Positions 1 to 13,400 of a stretch of 64,000 nucleotides of DNA are shown piece after piece (position 1 is the stretch's first letter; every line of letters starts with the position of its first letter). The notes beneath the pieces were generated by a model. It had not been told where the DNA came from. It was given only the letters and a program-made list of their open reading frames with translations, and searched no databases. This DNA comes from Rotaria macrura (Eukaryota > Rotifera > Eurotatoria > Philodinida > Philodinidae), in NCBI GenBank assembly GCA_900239685.1, contig OENT01000196.1:1-64000 (forward strand), read 5' to 3'. Made by a program: the position numbers and the translations under genes.

Positions 1-3000
1 TCCGGAAAATTAAATTCAGGTTTTCTACGATGTTCACGAGCTGAGTTATAAAGGAAACGCTGAGGTCTATCATTTTTCTGGCGGAATTAGATATACCGGC
101 TCTACGTGGTTTATCTGCAAAGAGACTTAAATTTTATCGAAGTGGATAACTATTCTTTAATAGAGATACCGAAAGTTTGTTTGTTGAAAGGTTCGAATTA
201 GTCTTAAATAAGAAAACACACTTTAATATCAAGCTACAAATACTTCGTAAAAGAAAAATCCTCTATTTATGAGTAGTACCCATAGCAATGAGTACTATAT
301 GAAACTGATAAGCGTAACATAATACGTCAGATATATTAGAAATACTGGATATCCTCTGGGATGCTTTCTGAGACAGTTATGCTTGTTTTATGACCCGCAA
401 CTAGTTATGTTTGGTGTCATCGGTATATAAGAAGATTATCGACTAGCAAAGACGTTTAAAAAATATTGAATTCTTAATTTACATGAAGCTAAATTTTACC
501 TGAAGGGACATAGTATGTTTTTCATTCGGAGCATTTGAAAGTATAGTTTCTAAAATTATTCACTCAATGTCTAATCTTTTCCTTAGCGTGACCTTGTCTT
601 AAAGATAGAGAAAGACCCCTGAGATATCTTATGATTTTTACACTGAGGAAAATAAAACTAATATTTTCTATAACATAGTAAAAATATTTTTGCATAAGAT
701 GTGAAAAAAGATACTAAAATCAATACATAAAAAGTTATATTAGAACTGAATAACTGTCAGTTGTCTAGGACATCAACATACAATAATAATATAGAAAGAA
801 TTTTAATAGTCTTACAGATTCAAATCTAAAGTGCATTACATTCAGAATATTATAATTTTTATTTAAAAAATAATAAACAAACGCACACCATCGAAACAGT
901 GTCCAATCAAAGAGGCACTTGGATATCTAATGACTTTAAATTTCGACTCGAATTTATTGGGATATTCGTTCTTCATAGAAATACTAATGTTTCAGAGTAG
1001 AATAACTGTTTTTTACTAGATATTAAACAGTAAAAATCTATAATTCATCGGATCGTGAATATTTTTCAAAAATAATTCGATCGAATATCTGCTCCATATG
1101 AATCCATGTAAATGCATCGAGAAGGAGAATGTCATTGATTCTGTTTCTGTCCAACGAAAGTGACTACGCGTTTTGATAGTTACCCGCTGTCGGTCATATT
1201 AAGGTACATGGTCACAAGGTTTCCAGGTCATTAACATTATTTAAATCTACGATACTAACTTATTATTGAATAGAAACGTTTTTACCAATTATAGCATTAA
1301 ATTCTCATAAAAGATTGAATATAGGGAAAATTATTAATGAGCATAAGTTAACTTGTGAAATATTCTATTACGACATAATGAGAATGGAGCGGAAAGTAGC
1401 AACATGCGATATGTCTCTTCATACATTTTTATATTACTTTTAATATGAAGATCTTTCTATAAACTGGCTAACATCTAATTTTTGTTTCTTTATGTAAATT
1501 CTGCGTACTATGAATCTTTCAAGAATCAGGAATTATTCTCGATAATATTGAGATGAAAATCAGATAGCTAAATGCTTGAGATTTTTTTTTAATGACTATG
1601 AAAATATTTCTCTAGATATAAAGGAGTTTATTAAAGACGTTTATACTTGTTCATGCAGATAGTAGAAATTATTTTCTGCTTCTAACGTCAATCACTAATA
1701 GTTCGTAAAAACCATAACTGTGGTTCGCTTAGACAAAAGAATAGATCTGTTAGAAAGCTTTTTATTAGAAAATATTCAACATGAGTAGAACACTACAAAA
1801 CAAAAATTTTGAAGTTACTTAAGTCCTATTCCTTTCATCAGAGTTACTTGAGAATAGAATTCAAAAAAGACAGAAAATAACTGATGATAATAGAATACTT
1901 TTGCGATGTTAGAATGTGAGTTGCTTTCTTAAACCATCCTATAAATAACCTTATTGTTTTAGAAAAGTTTAAGTTTATTACCTAAAGAAGATAACGAAAT
2001 TTAAATTATAAATAAAAAAATTATCCATTATGCGAATGGAATCGAAAGACGTCATTCCAAGTATAACTCAGAAATTTTTAATTTCATTCTCATCTTGGAT
2101 TAAAAGACTTATGTCAAAACGAACATACGACAGTAGTATTGTAATTGAACGATGATTTAATTTGTAACGATAACAAAGCACTGCCGATGTAAAGACAAAC
2201 ACCTGTACAGATGATAGACGAATGAATATTTGCAATCGATTTCAATGTTTTAATAATCTTTCCATTTGTTTAATGCCACAGTTACTAGTATCGATCTCGA
2301 AAACAAGAACTCTCCTTTAATTTCAAATTCCGATAAATATCATCCCTATGAAGCGTAACAAAGACCTAATATTTTTAAAGATAGCCAAGTTTGCCACAAT
2401 ATCACACGGTACGATATGATCTGTAATTAAAATTTGCACTATTTTAAATGCTGTGTCCCGTAACATAACTGCTCAAAGATTCCTTTTGCAAAGAGTGCTT
2501 GCATCAGTTTGAAACCTTAAGGGATGACCTTAAAAAAAGATAATAATATTGCATACTGACATCAAACAATATTTTCCATATTGTCAAATTTTACCAGCTC
2601 CTAATCAATCATATTCACTGTTTGAATATGGGTGTGCTATCCTTTCTCTCACCGGTCATGCTTTCCATCTGTAACAGCTCTTATCATATTAGTCTTATTT
2701 GAAAGTTGACTTTACCATAGCAAAAGTGCTTTGACTTTGTAATGAGTTTGTTTTTGTTTGTATGCCTCAAGGGAGAGAGAACTTAACAGAAAAAAGAATT
2801 ATCAACAAAATTTATTTGAACAGATGAAATCGAATACAGCAGTTGTAAGATCGATTCTAGGATGTTCGGGATTAAAAAATAAACCTGCAATTTCATGCTT
2901 ACATCTTATACCACAACGACCATATATTTACATTAGCTTCTGCTAAAAAACTACTATTTAATGTACTTGAAAAATAATTTCTAACTAAACTAAATCAATT

Positions 3001-3757
3001 CCTACGCTGAAAAACATTCCTTGTTTAATAAGGTGTGTTGTTTTTTACTAAGAATTTTGGTTGTTAGAAATTAAGAGATGCACATAATTATTTGTATTTC
3101 ATGAAATTCTCTAAAGTTCAAGCGGTTATAAACTATTGCACAATCATGTTAAGAAGTAAACCTCTAGGTTTACTTAGAAATGTTTCCAAGTTTTCCTGAT
3201 GTCGTCATCTTAATTTAACGAAGATTTGTTTTCTTCACTTCAAATGTCGAGATAACTAATTTTTCAATGAGCTTTCGAAGTTCATTTCAGTATTTTGTAA
3301 ATTATTTAAAATTGTTTTTCTCAATTCTGTTGCATTTGCGACCGCAGTGATATTGAGGCAAAAAGCAAAACACCACTTACACACAATTACATCAAGTACT
3401 GTGCTTTGAATACAGACGTTTACGTACGACTCTATCAAAATTGTTTTTGTTCAAAACGCATTTTGTACGTCGCTGTTAAGTTTCAGAAAATATTCACTAC
3501 TCTGTCTCGAAATGATCAAATATCATTTTAATGATCTTCTATTAGTTTTAGAACTTCACATTATCGATTCAAATTAAACAAATAAACCAAGTTATAAAAA
3601 TCTTCTGCGCTATGAATAGATTTTCAAGGTGCAGATGCAAATGCCTTTCTTTAGCTTTATAAATCTCAGTGATCTATAGCCGATCGATTCCTTTTCTGTT
3701 TTCCGTACTACTCGATCATAACATTCATGTTTATATATTTGTTCACATAGACTATCC
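1..3757. other. intergenic, no gene seen
   Basis: AT-rich sequence with stops scattered in all frames. I found no open frame resembling a known protein, no RNA gene and no clear repeat. The longest open stretches (about 60 codons near 2758 and 3256) have no recognisable composition. Confidence 0.6.
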
Positions 3758-4531
3758 ATGATGACCGACATTACTGCGACACTCGCTCGTGTTTCACAAC
3801 AAATAGCTATATATTTTGGCATTTCGATCTTCATTGCTGGAATTATCGGTGGCCTACTCAATGTTATCGTATTTCTTAGTCTACGAACTTTTCGCGAAAA
3901 ATCATCTGCATTTTATTTGACCGTCATGTCATTTGTGAATATCGGAAATCTGATGACAGGTCTACTGTCTCGAATTTTAATCAGTGGTTTTCAACTGGAT
4001 TGGACACTGATCTCATCGTTCTATTGTAAATTCCGATGGTATTCTCTACAGTTTTGTTTTCTGACTTCGTTTACATGTACATGTTTGGCAGCCATCGATC
4101 AGTACATGTCTACGTGTAGCCGTCTCGAGTGGCGTCAATGGAGTAACATCAGAAGAGCGCGTCATCTGACGATCGCATTCATAGTCTGTTGGGTTCTTCA
4201 TGGGATTCTGTATTTGATATATTTCGATCGAGTTGAATCAGCAAGTACAGGACAAGTCGTGTGCGACATGACGAATATGAATTTTCGTCGATATCACGTA
4301 TACGGTTTTCTGCTTACGTTGACGTGTCTTTTGCCTCTTGTGGTTAGTGGCGTTTTCGGATGTTTGGCTCGTGAAAACATAAGAAATCTTTCACATGCAA
4401 CGATACCACTTGTTCAACGTTATTCAGACAAACAGTTGACAAAGATGGTTCTCAATCAACTTCTTTATAATTTCATTTTTACAGTACCATATAATGCTCT
4501 CACAGTTTTCAGTTCAATCGCGACGGAGTGA
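3758..4531 (+). CDS. intronless rhodopsin-like GPCR, truncated after TM6
   Basis: Predicted 257-residue class A (peptide/FMRFamide-receptor-like) G-protein-coupled receptor of the plasma membrane. What is seen: TM1 at about 16-42 with the GGLLN asparagine at 35; TM2 at 52-74; TM3 at 88-115, starting with Cys90 and followed by IDQY (113-116) in place of DRY; TM4 at 136-156; Cys169 in loop 2, which could pair with Cys90; TM5 at 180-202; and TM6 at 229-254 with VPY. The frame then ends (TGA 4529-4531), so TM7 and the C-tail are absent. None of the three frames just downstream shows a TM7. The ATG at 3758 is the first one and lies directly ahead of TM1. Either this is a decaying copy or TM7 was lost. 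Ligand unknown. It stands alone, with no neighbour within 5 kb downstream. Confidence 0.65.
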   Translation: MMTDITATLARVSQQIAIYFGISIFIAGIIGGLLNVIVFLSLRTFREKSSAFYLTVMSFVNIGNLMTGLLSRILISGFQLDWTLISSFYCKFRWYSLQFCFLTSFTCTCLAAIDQYMSTCSRLEWRQWSNIRRARHLTIAFIVCWVLHGILYLIYFDRVESASTGQVVCDMTNMNFRRYHVYGFLLTLTCLLPLVVSGVFGCLARENIRNLSHATIPLVQRYSDKQLTKMVLNQLLYNFIFTVPYNALTVFSSIATE

Positions 4532-7500
4532 AACTTTTTGTTGCATTAGTAGGGGGTAGAAGTATCAATGCACAATTTGTTCGTCAATTTTTTAATGGAG
4601 CTTCACAGTTAGAAATATGTACATCCGCAATGATTGAAGTGATCCAATATCAACACCAATTATGTGACACAAACTTCACAATAGTATGCATAGAAACAAT
4701 GAATCAGTTGTTCTCGGGTCCATGCATGTGTGACGTTCTCCCTACAGACATACTAGTGGTTCGTACTCTTTGTCGTATTCAAAACTCTAGTGACCTGCCC
4801 TCATAGACATCATTAACTTATTCTGTTATTTCAACTATTAATTGGAATTTTCTTTTATGTTAGAAATAGCATCGTTTTGATCGTTCTCCGCTCAAAAAGT
4901 GCATACTTGATCTGCAATGTCTCATTTGTAATCATGGAAGAGTGCAATGTTCTTTTTCTCTTCTTGCTTCCCGTTTCGAAAGTTTACTGGAAAGAAAACG
5001 ATTGAATCCCAACGAATTCAATGGTTCATCTTCAATCGAGTGTGAATATCACATACTATTGTAAATATGGGACTGATGAGCGATACGGGTTCTATTTAGT
5101 TGCTATCATCTACGGTCAATTGGATGAAACTTAACGCATATTGAAACTCATATAAAAATAGTGAGATACAATGCAATTGATTGTTTTTTACTATTGTATT
5201 TGGTTGTTGAATAATAAATCTCGGCAAACAAACGAAAACAAAGATAATTATACCGTTTTAAGTTATGAAAGAATTCTTGAATTTTAAAAAAATATCAGTG
5301 AACAACAAGAAAGACATATTTTTTCTTTGATTAATTATCATAAAAAAATTCCGCTGACTTAAAGTAAAGATAAACATGCAGAAAAGAAAAAAAAGAAAAA
5401 CAAACGTTATGGCAGAGATATACTGAAACACATATTCAACAGAGACATTTTCTACCATCAAGCGTCAAATTTATTGTTGAGTAACAGTTCTACAAAAACG
5501 CAATGCTGAAGTGTGAAATGACTAGTTGAATCCACGTTTATGTTAAATTTCAAAATAATGAATGTAGAAAACAGAACTCTACTATACGATTTATCATTTA
5601 TATCAACTAAAAAGTATGATTAAAAATAAGTTTGTAAATATTAGTATGTTGCTAAAAATATTTCTTGTTTTAATATCACCATATGTCTAAGTGTTTGCTA
5701 ATAAATAAAATAAAAACGATGATAATATGAACTTCATATTTTGAACTTATGCCAGGTCAAAAACATGTATGATAAATCTAAAAAACAACAAAAGTATGAA
5801 ACAAATGAAAATAGTTTATTTATTCTAAAGATTGGACGAAAATTAAACTCGAATAAAACAATTACATATCGAACATGAATGCTTATAAAAATATTAATAA
5901 GAAATAAATAATCTATCTGAAAATCTAGCATTTGAACGAGTAAAACCATATCATTTTCTTTTATGAAGCATATTTTATGTACGCCATATAGTCCGAAAAA
6001 AGTTCTTTATTATTATAGTATTCAAAGTACATGATGGTTAGCTTTAACAAGACCCAAAAATGTTTATTGTAGATAGATTATGTTGTTGTTTTTATTACGA
6101 TAGATGACAATAGTTTCTTATTCCGATGATAAAAAGTAAAAATCATTATAAAAATGAATAGATATTTTAGTACAAAAAAAAGTTAATTAGATTCGAAAAG
6201 TTAATAATTTTGTATGTCAACAAAATTCACAGATCGAAAAGAACTCGACAAGGGTTTCATAATTTCACCAGTAAAATTTGACATATATGTTGAACAAAAC
6301 TCATAGATTCAAGGAATTTCATCTGATCCGTGTTCTCATCTACTACGAGTGTCAATTTTCAATAATCATATTCCACTTTGTAAATGTTTGCTTTATACAT
6401 CAACGTCGAAACATGACAAACTATGTAAAAATTTTAATACAAAATAACGTATAAATGACACGATATAGTGTTTGTATAAAATTTTAAAATCATTTTTGAC
6501 TATTTGATACACACACAAGACTCATCATTAGTATTAAGTGATGTTGAGTATCATTGTACATTCGATGTATATATTGAGCTCAGAGTAGAATTTTCTATCT
6601 CTGATTTGCACACAACCATGGATTCAGTTAACTAAATAGATTGAATCTGTTGGTTTTTTTGTTTGTCTACTTTGATGATGTTTTAAGTTGTCATCTATTT
6701 GTCTGTGTGATTGTTCAACTGACTATGCATTTATTCAAAGCACACTCGGCAAAATTACTACATAATGGGATGGATTTCATTAACAACGTATAAGAAACTA
6801 TATTCAACATTGACTGTCGAATGTCATTATTGTCACATTTAATATTAATGACATTAACAGATAGGACAAAATAATTTACACAGAAAATGTTAAGTCAAAT
6901 AGATAGTTGCACGAAGATTGGAATTTGTTCTTCAAACGAACAAACACAATAAAGCATTGGTTTCGTTGAAGAAAAAATGTAAAGTTTCTTAGTCTGTTTT
7001 CTCTTCATGGTTACTTGTCAAGTTTTACTAATTTATGATGAGTTCCGGTGGAAAAAGTCTAGCAATAAAACAGGAAGAAAAGAATCTATAGGCTCCATAT
7101 AAGAACCACAACAGTATCATAATCAACTTTGTCATTGCTCATTATATCTAGAGAGAATTAAATACAAAGGAATAAACGTATATGAATAATTGAACATAAG
7201 ATGATAAGTCGATCATAATCGATCAAAAATATAAAATGAACGAGTCGAACAGTATTGACTTAAGAAAAACTATCGATGAATAATAGGAAATTACAATAAT
7301 CAAGAAACCTTATTCAAACTGAATAATTAATTATTCAACGATAGAACACATTGTTGACTGCAACATGTTGTCATCAATATTATAATATCTTCATTTTCAT
7401 GTCAAACTAATAATGCATGTTCTCGTTCAATGGGATCTTTCCATATAGAATAGATATGAAAATACTTTAAAAGCAGATTTATTTATTCTCTAATTTAATT

Positions 7501-10481
7501 TAATAGATGTTTAGTTGTTTTTATGGAACCACTTCTTTTTTGACACATTTGTTATCTTTTTCCTAATCTTGATGTGTATACATAATCAATTGTGGATGAG
7601 GGGATAGTATTTAACAGGTGAAACTGTAATTAACACATGAATTTGTGAACTAGATAGTGTAAGAAAGCATTTTTCTCGTCTTTCTATGTCAATGTATACA
7701 AAAAAGCGAGTTTAAATTCATGCGACTAAAACTAAACTGTTTCCATGTGTAATAAATATAACATGAAAGTAGTCGCTAAAACTTGTAGAAAATGCAACGT
7801 TTCAAAAGATTTATTAATTATATGTAATTAGAAATTCTTTTTCGATATTTCAATTCAAACTTTATAACTGTAATGCGTTTTAAATATTATAGAATTATGA
7901 CTGAGTTTTTCTAAAGAGGCCATATTTGAAGATTTTGAAATCATATGTTCTTATTGTTTTTGTATTTTTCTTAAAGCTAAAGCGCTCGTATGGAATCACT
8001 ATTTTCATTCATGCTAACATTCATGTTCGTGTTAACATACACCATTATTCAACAGCAAACTTGCACTCGTAAATCTGAATACTACTTCTTTCTAGGAAAC
8101 AGTTTATCTTTATTGGTGCTCATATGGTTGAATAGCTGATAACAGAAACTGTGTATGCATACATTTGGATTTATTTTCCATCTACCTATCAAAGAAAAAT
8201 AAAGAATGCAGGTGTTTCCATTGGCAGTGATAAAAAACATTACACTTTTTCAAAAATTCTTTCTGATTTGTGTTCTATTTTTATCATCTAAAACTTTTCA
8301 AAGTAAGTTCATTTAAATTTTCTCAATATAAACAGTCGTATTAGCAAAGTTTCCAAGTTATAAAATAGAGTTCAAGACGAATGCAATTTTTCGATCTGAT
8401 TCCATTTTTTCTGCAGAGCTTTTATCTATTACTATTTCTGATCTCAAATTTTGTCTAAGAATTTCTAATTTTGGGTTGGTAGGATTTAACTGATTTCTAA
8501 CTTGAAATATTGTGATTAATATATTTCACACCATCTCGCTAGGGTTTTCAATCACTAATATAACTTGAATGTAAGATTGGTATAGAATCATGTAATGATT
8601 TTTCTCACTTTCAATAGAATAGTCTATATTCTTTATTTTTCTTTCGAAGATCGTTGGAAAAAAATAAAAACACATGCATTCATAGTTTCTTTTATAAGGT
8701 GTCCAAGAATATGAGCAGCAGCAACGATAAACTGTCTGCTCGAAGGAAGTATTAAGATTTACGAATGCAAGTTGTCTTTTGAATGTAACAGTACATCGAA
8801 CCAAAACAAAGTTTCTGGACAACGTCAGCAATGAGTAGAAATATATACATTTTATTCCATACGTCATTAGATTAGACTCCACGTCATCATATAAGACTGT
8901 CTCTACTTTGAAAGCATATCATAGATCAAATCGTTAATTACATGGTATCTTTGTAGATCATTTTATTTCTTCTTTGAAATTCATGTAACTCGAAAAAACT
9001 ATAATCTATTACATGATTAGAACGAACAAAGAGTAATTATTTGAAGTGCTTAAACTCATTTTAACATTTCAGGATTACATTGACCTATTGCCCTTGCATA
9101 AATATATTCAATTTGATGTGTTTTTCTAACTATGACCAGATGGAAGCAAAGAACGTTGGGGAATACTCCATTGTGTCAAAATGTGCATAAATAATTCAAT
9201 AAGAAATTCGATGCTTTCTTCAAAAGATTATGTGAGAATCTGTGAAAATTTATCACTGAACTCAGCAGTTTTTTCGTAGATTTGTTTCCTAAAATTTCAT
9301 TATTTTTTATCTCAACAAGAAAAAATGAAGCAAAGACACATACTAATAGGATTTTAATTCAACACATTTCTAAAACTAATACAAAGAAGTCTGATGTATT
9401 TTTCATCGCACATAATGATTAGAAGATTCTGATAATAGTACATATATATATGTATATAATTATACGTGTATATAATTGGTAAAATATAGCATAATCAAGG
9501 AAAGATTAAATAATATTCATGAGGTGAATTAGTTTTTTTACAAAACTGTTTCGAAAGACGTTAATGTACTATGATGAATCTATATAGTTTTCGTCGAAGA
9601 TAAGTCTTGTAAAATAACTTTTTCGTCCGAAATTGAAAATCGAATCATCAGATTTTTTATGTTTTCATATGAAATATTTTCTAAACTTTTATATACCCTT
9701 TTGAATAACTGTGAACAATTCATCAACTTAATCGAACTCATTCTACATCGTTTCCTTCTGAATAGAACATTTGTCTGACATATAAGCATTCTTAAGTCAA
9801 TCTTCCTCTTGTATTTACATGATGTATTTCGTCATCATCTTATAAAATTGAAATTATATCTGAATAATTAATGAAAGAAAATAGTTTAATTCTTAGGAAA
9901 CAGAACTCTTTACACAAACTACACACTGAAAAATGCTCATGTATCTGAATTGAGTATAATCAATGATCTATGTTACTCTTTCATGTAAATAAAACACACA
10001 TCAAGGTTAAGAGGTAGCTTATACTTGCCTACCTTTACTTGGACAAATGCTCTTTACTATAACATTCTTTAAGAAGTCTAAAATATATTCTAGACATAGA
10101 AAATGAATGAACACAGGGAGTATCATTCAAAACTTCGATTTACGATAGATTGAATAGATTCATTCAAAACAGTGATCATGCGATCGATAGCATCGTATAG
10201 ATGTCGTGAGCTATTTGCTCATAAGGTTTCATCCATCTGGAATCGAACAGACCACCTTAAAGAAAATCTACTGTACTTGAGTGATGGCTGATTGAATGAG
10301 TCATGTAATCAGAAAAGAAAAATACTTTTCGAAGGAAGGTAATGATGGTTGTTATTTGATGATGACTGTTCCATTTCTGTTTGAGTCGCCAGCTGTTGTA
10401 TTTGTTTTGTTCCGTTTGTTACTTATTTTATTAGTAGAAATTTTATTTCTTGTTCAAGATCTTTCCAAATAAACAAGTTTC
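4532..10481. other. intergenic, no gene seen
   Basis: About 6 kb of AT-rich DNA between the receptor and kinesin-1. It contains short TA-rich tracts (near 9440-9475). Open frames reach at most 118 codons (minus strand, 8526-8882) and lack any domain pattern. I see no promoter motif that I would defend. Confidence 0.55.
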
Positions 10482-13400
10482 ATGGCAGCTGATGAATGCA
10501 ATATTCGAGTTGTTGCTCGTTTTCGTCCATTAAACGATTCTGAAGAACGAGCTGGCAGTAGAAATGTTGTTAAATTCCCAGCCGATCAAGAAGAAACCGT
10601 TCTCATTAGTGTATGTTGCTTATTTTCTCGTGTAATATTTCTATTGATACATTCGATTTTCTAGGGTAAAGTTTACATTTTCGATAAAGTATTTCGTCCT
10701 GATGCTACACAAGAAAAAGTTTATAATGAAGCAGCAAAAGAAATCGTTAAAGATGTTCTCAGTGGTTATAATGGAACTATATTTGCGTATGGACAAACAT
10801 CGAGTGGAAAAACTCATACGATGGAGGTAAAGAAAATTTAATGATTCATTTTTTTATGAAAACAACAAAAGTTAAGTTCGATTGATTCTTATTAGGGTAT
10901 AACTGGGATTGACGGGCAACAAGGTATTGTTCCTCGAATCGTACAAGATATATTCAATCATATATATACATTGGATGCTAATCTACAATTTCAAATTAAA
11001 GTTTCTTATTTCGAAATATATCTGGATAAAATTCGTGATCTTCTTGATGTGTCGAAAACAAATCTAGCTGTACATGAAGATAAAAATCGTGTACCATACG
11101 TGAAAGTAAGATTTAAATATAAATTTATAAATAATTAAATAGAACAAACATATGTTATTCATTCATGTTCAGCAGTTGGTTTCTACTCAGATAATGATTT
11201 CAATAGTCAGTTGAAGTTTTCAATCTACTCAGGTCGATGACAAGATATTGAGAAATAAACTTGCATACGATAGTAATCAAATTATAGAAATTATCTGTTC
11301 AAAGGTGACTATTCAAAGAAGATCAAGTCACTACTATGTCTTCTGTCATCTCTGAATAAAGATAATAAAAAGTAGTACGAATAGAATGTGCCCATTTCAA
11401 GATTTGTCTGATTCTTTCAGTTTCTAAAATAAGTATCATAGACAATTCAATGATTCATCATGTTTCTACAGTTGGAAAATGTAACTTTGATAAAATAGTT
11501 TCTCGAATGTGAAAACAATCGTGTCTAACTTGTGTTCGGCATTCTTTGTAGCAGAGGTATTCGATCGAAAAAAAAACCTTCTTATTAAAGCCGTTTGTCT
11601 ATCGTTGCATAAAATATGAAAAAAGAATTTATTGACATTTTGAAAATATTTTCTAGGGCGTCACCGAACGATTCGTTTCATCGCCCGATGAAGTATTCGA
11701 AATCATGGAAGAAGGAAAAACAAATCGACACATATCCGTAACGAATATGAACGAACATAGTTCACGTTCACACTCTGTTTTTCTTATTCATGTTAAACAA
11801 GAAAATGTCGAAAATGAAAAAAAATTAACTGGAAAATTGTATCTTGTTGATTTAGCTGGTAGTGAAAAAGTAAATTAATAGTTTTGGTCATTTTTCTTTG
11901 TTGCCACAAAAGAGACAGTCATTCTATATGAAATCTTTGTTAAGGTTTCAAAAACTGGTGCTGAAGGTCAAGTACTTGATGAAGCCAAAAATATTAATAA
12001 ATCTTTATCGGCACTTGGCAATGTCATATCGGCATTGGCTGATGGAACGGTTCGTACGAAAATCAAGTGTCCATATGCATAGATGTATTAAGTTGTTGAT
12101 TTATGTTTAGAAATCTCATGTACCTTATCGTGATTCGAAACTAACACGTATTTTACAAGAATCTCTCGGAGGCAATGCTCGTACAACAATAATTATATGT
12201 TGTTCACCAGCGAGTTTCAATGAATCGGAAACAAAATCGACTCTTGAGTTTGGCAAGAGGTTTGTTTTTTTTGATACTGGAGCAGACACTGAGAATATTC
12301 TCTGATTTTGTTTTCGTTTTACGTTTGTTTTCTTATATAGAGCCAAGTGTATTAAGAATTCAGTAAGTGTTAATGAAGAACTAACGGCTGAAGAATGGAA
12401 ACGTCGTTGGGAAAAAGAAAGGGAAAAAGTAGCCAGATTGAAAGGTCAACTGAGTCGAGCAGAAATGGAACTTGAACGATGGCGACAAGGTTATTCAATC
12501 GTTTATAATTTCACTCGTTTTCTTTTCTTTTTAAATGCAACTTTCTTCAGGTGAAACAGTAACTAAAGATGAACAAATCAATTTACTCGATACTGATGAG
12601 ACAATTTCTGTAACTCAATCCATGACATCTTTATCAACGGCTGCTTCATCAGTATTGAGTCCGGCAACGTCTACACTCAATACAGTTGCTACCAGTAATC
12701 TTGAACTTCGATCTACTAATATTGATGAATGGGAAAAAGAACGAACTGCACTTTACCAACAATTAGATGAAAAAGTAAGTGCAAGAAAGACGCACGTTAA
12801 ATTTATTTTTCGTACCATCTTATTCTTCTTTCGTTCTTTTCCTTCAAGGATGATGAAATAAATAATTTAGCACAAGCCATCGAACGACTGAAAGCTCAAA
12901 CGAACGAACAAGATGAATTGTTCAATCAAGCTAGAAAAGATAATGAAAATTTTCAAGCTGAATTGAATCGTCTTCATCAAGAAAGTGAATCGTCGAAAGA
13001 AGAAGTTAAAGAAGTTTTACAAGCACTTGAAGAACTAGCTGTTAACTATGATCAGAAAACACACGAAGTGGAAACGAAAAGTAAAGAAAATGAAACGTTG
13101 GCACAAGAACTTGAAACGAAATTGGTTTGTACATCAGGTTGTTTTTCATTTCTCGATCAGAAAATTTTATTTCAAATGATTAGGCATCATTACATGGTAT
13201 TCGTGAAGAATTAGAGAGTCTTCGTGAAGCATCACAAACACAACGCAAACGTTTTCTTGATATGATACTTGTACTATTACGTGATGTTGGTGATATTGGT
13301 AGTATTATGGGTGGGCAAATGAATGAACAAAAGGTTTGTGTTGTTTTTTTGACTAAAAATAAATCATCGAAAAAGATTCCATTTTTTTTTTCATTTAAAT

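Noticed and set aside
4817-4990. Short open stretch with membrane-helix-like residues (FFYVRNSIVLIVLRSKS) downstream of the GPCR
   Set aside because: No start codon, stops on both sides and only about 60 codons; it could be a GPCR relic, but the resemblance is too slight.
8526-8882. 118-codon open frame on the minus strand
   Set aside because: Composition looks random, no domain or signal peptide, and no supporting splice pattern or neighbour.
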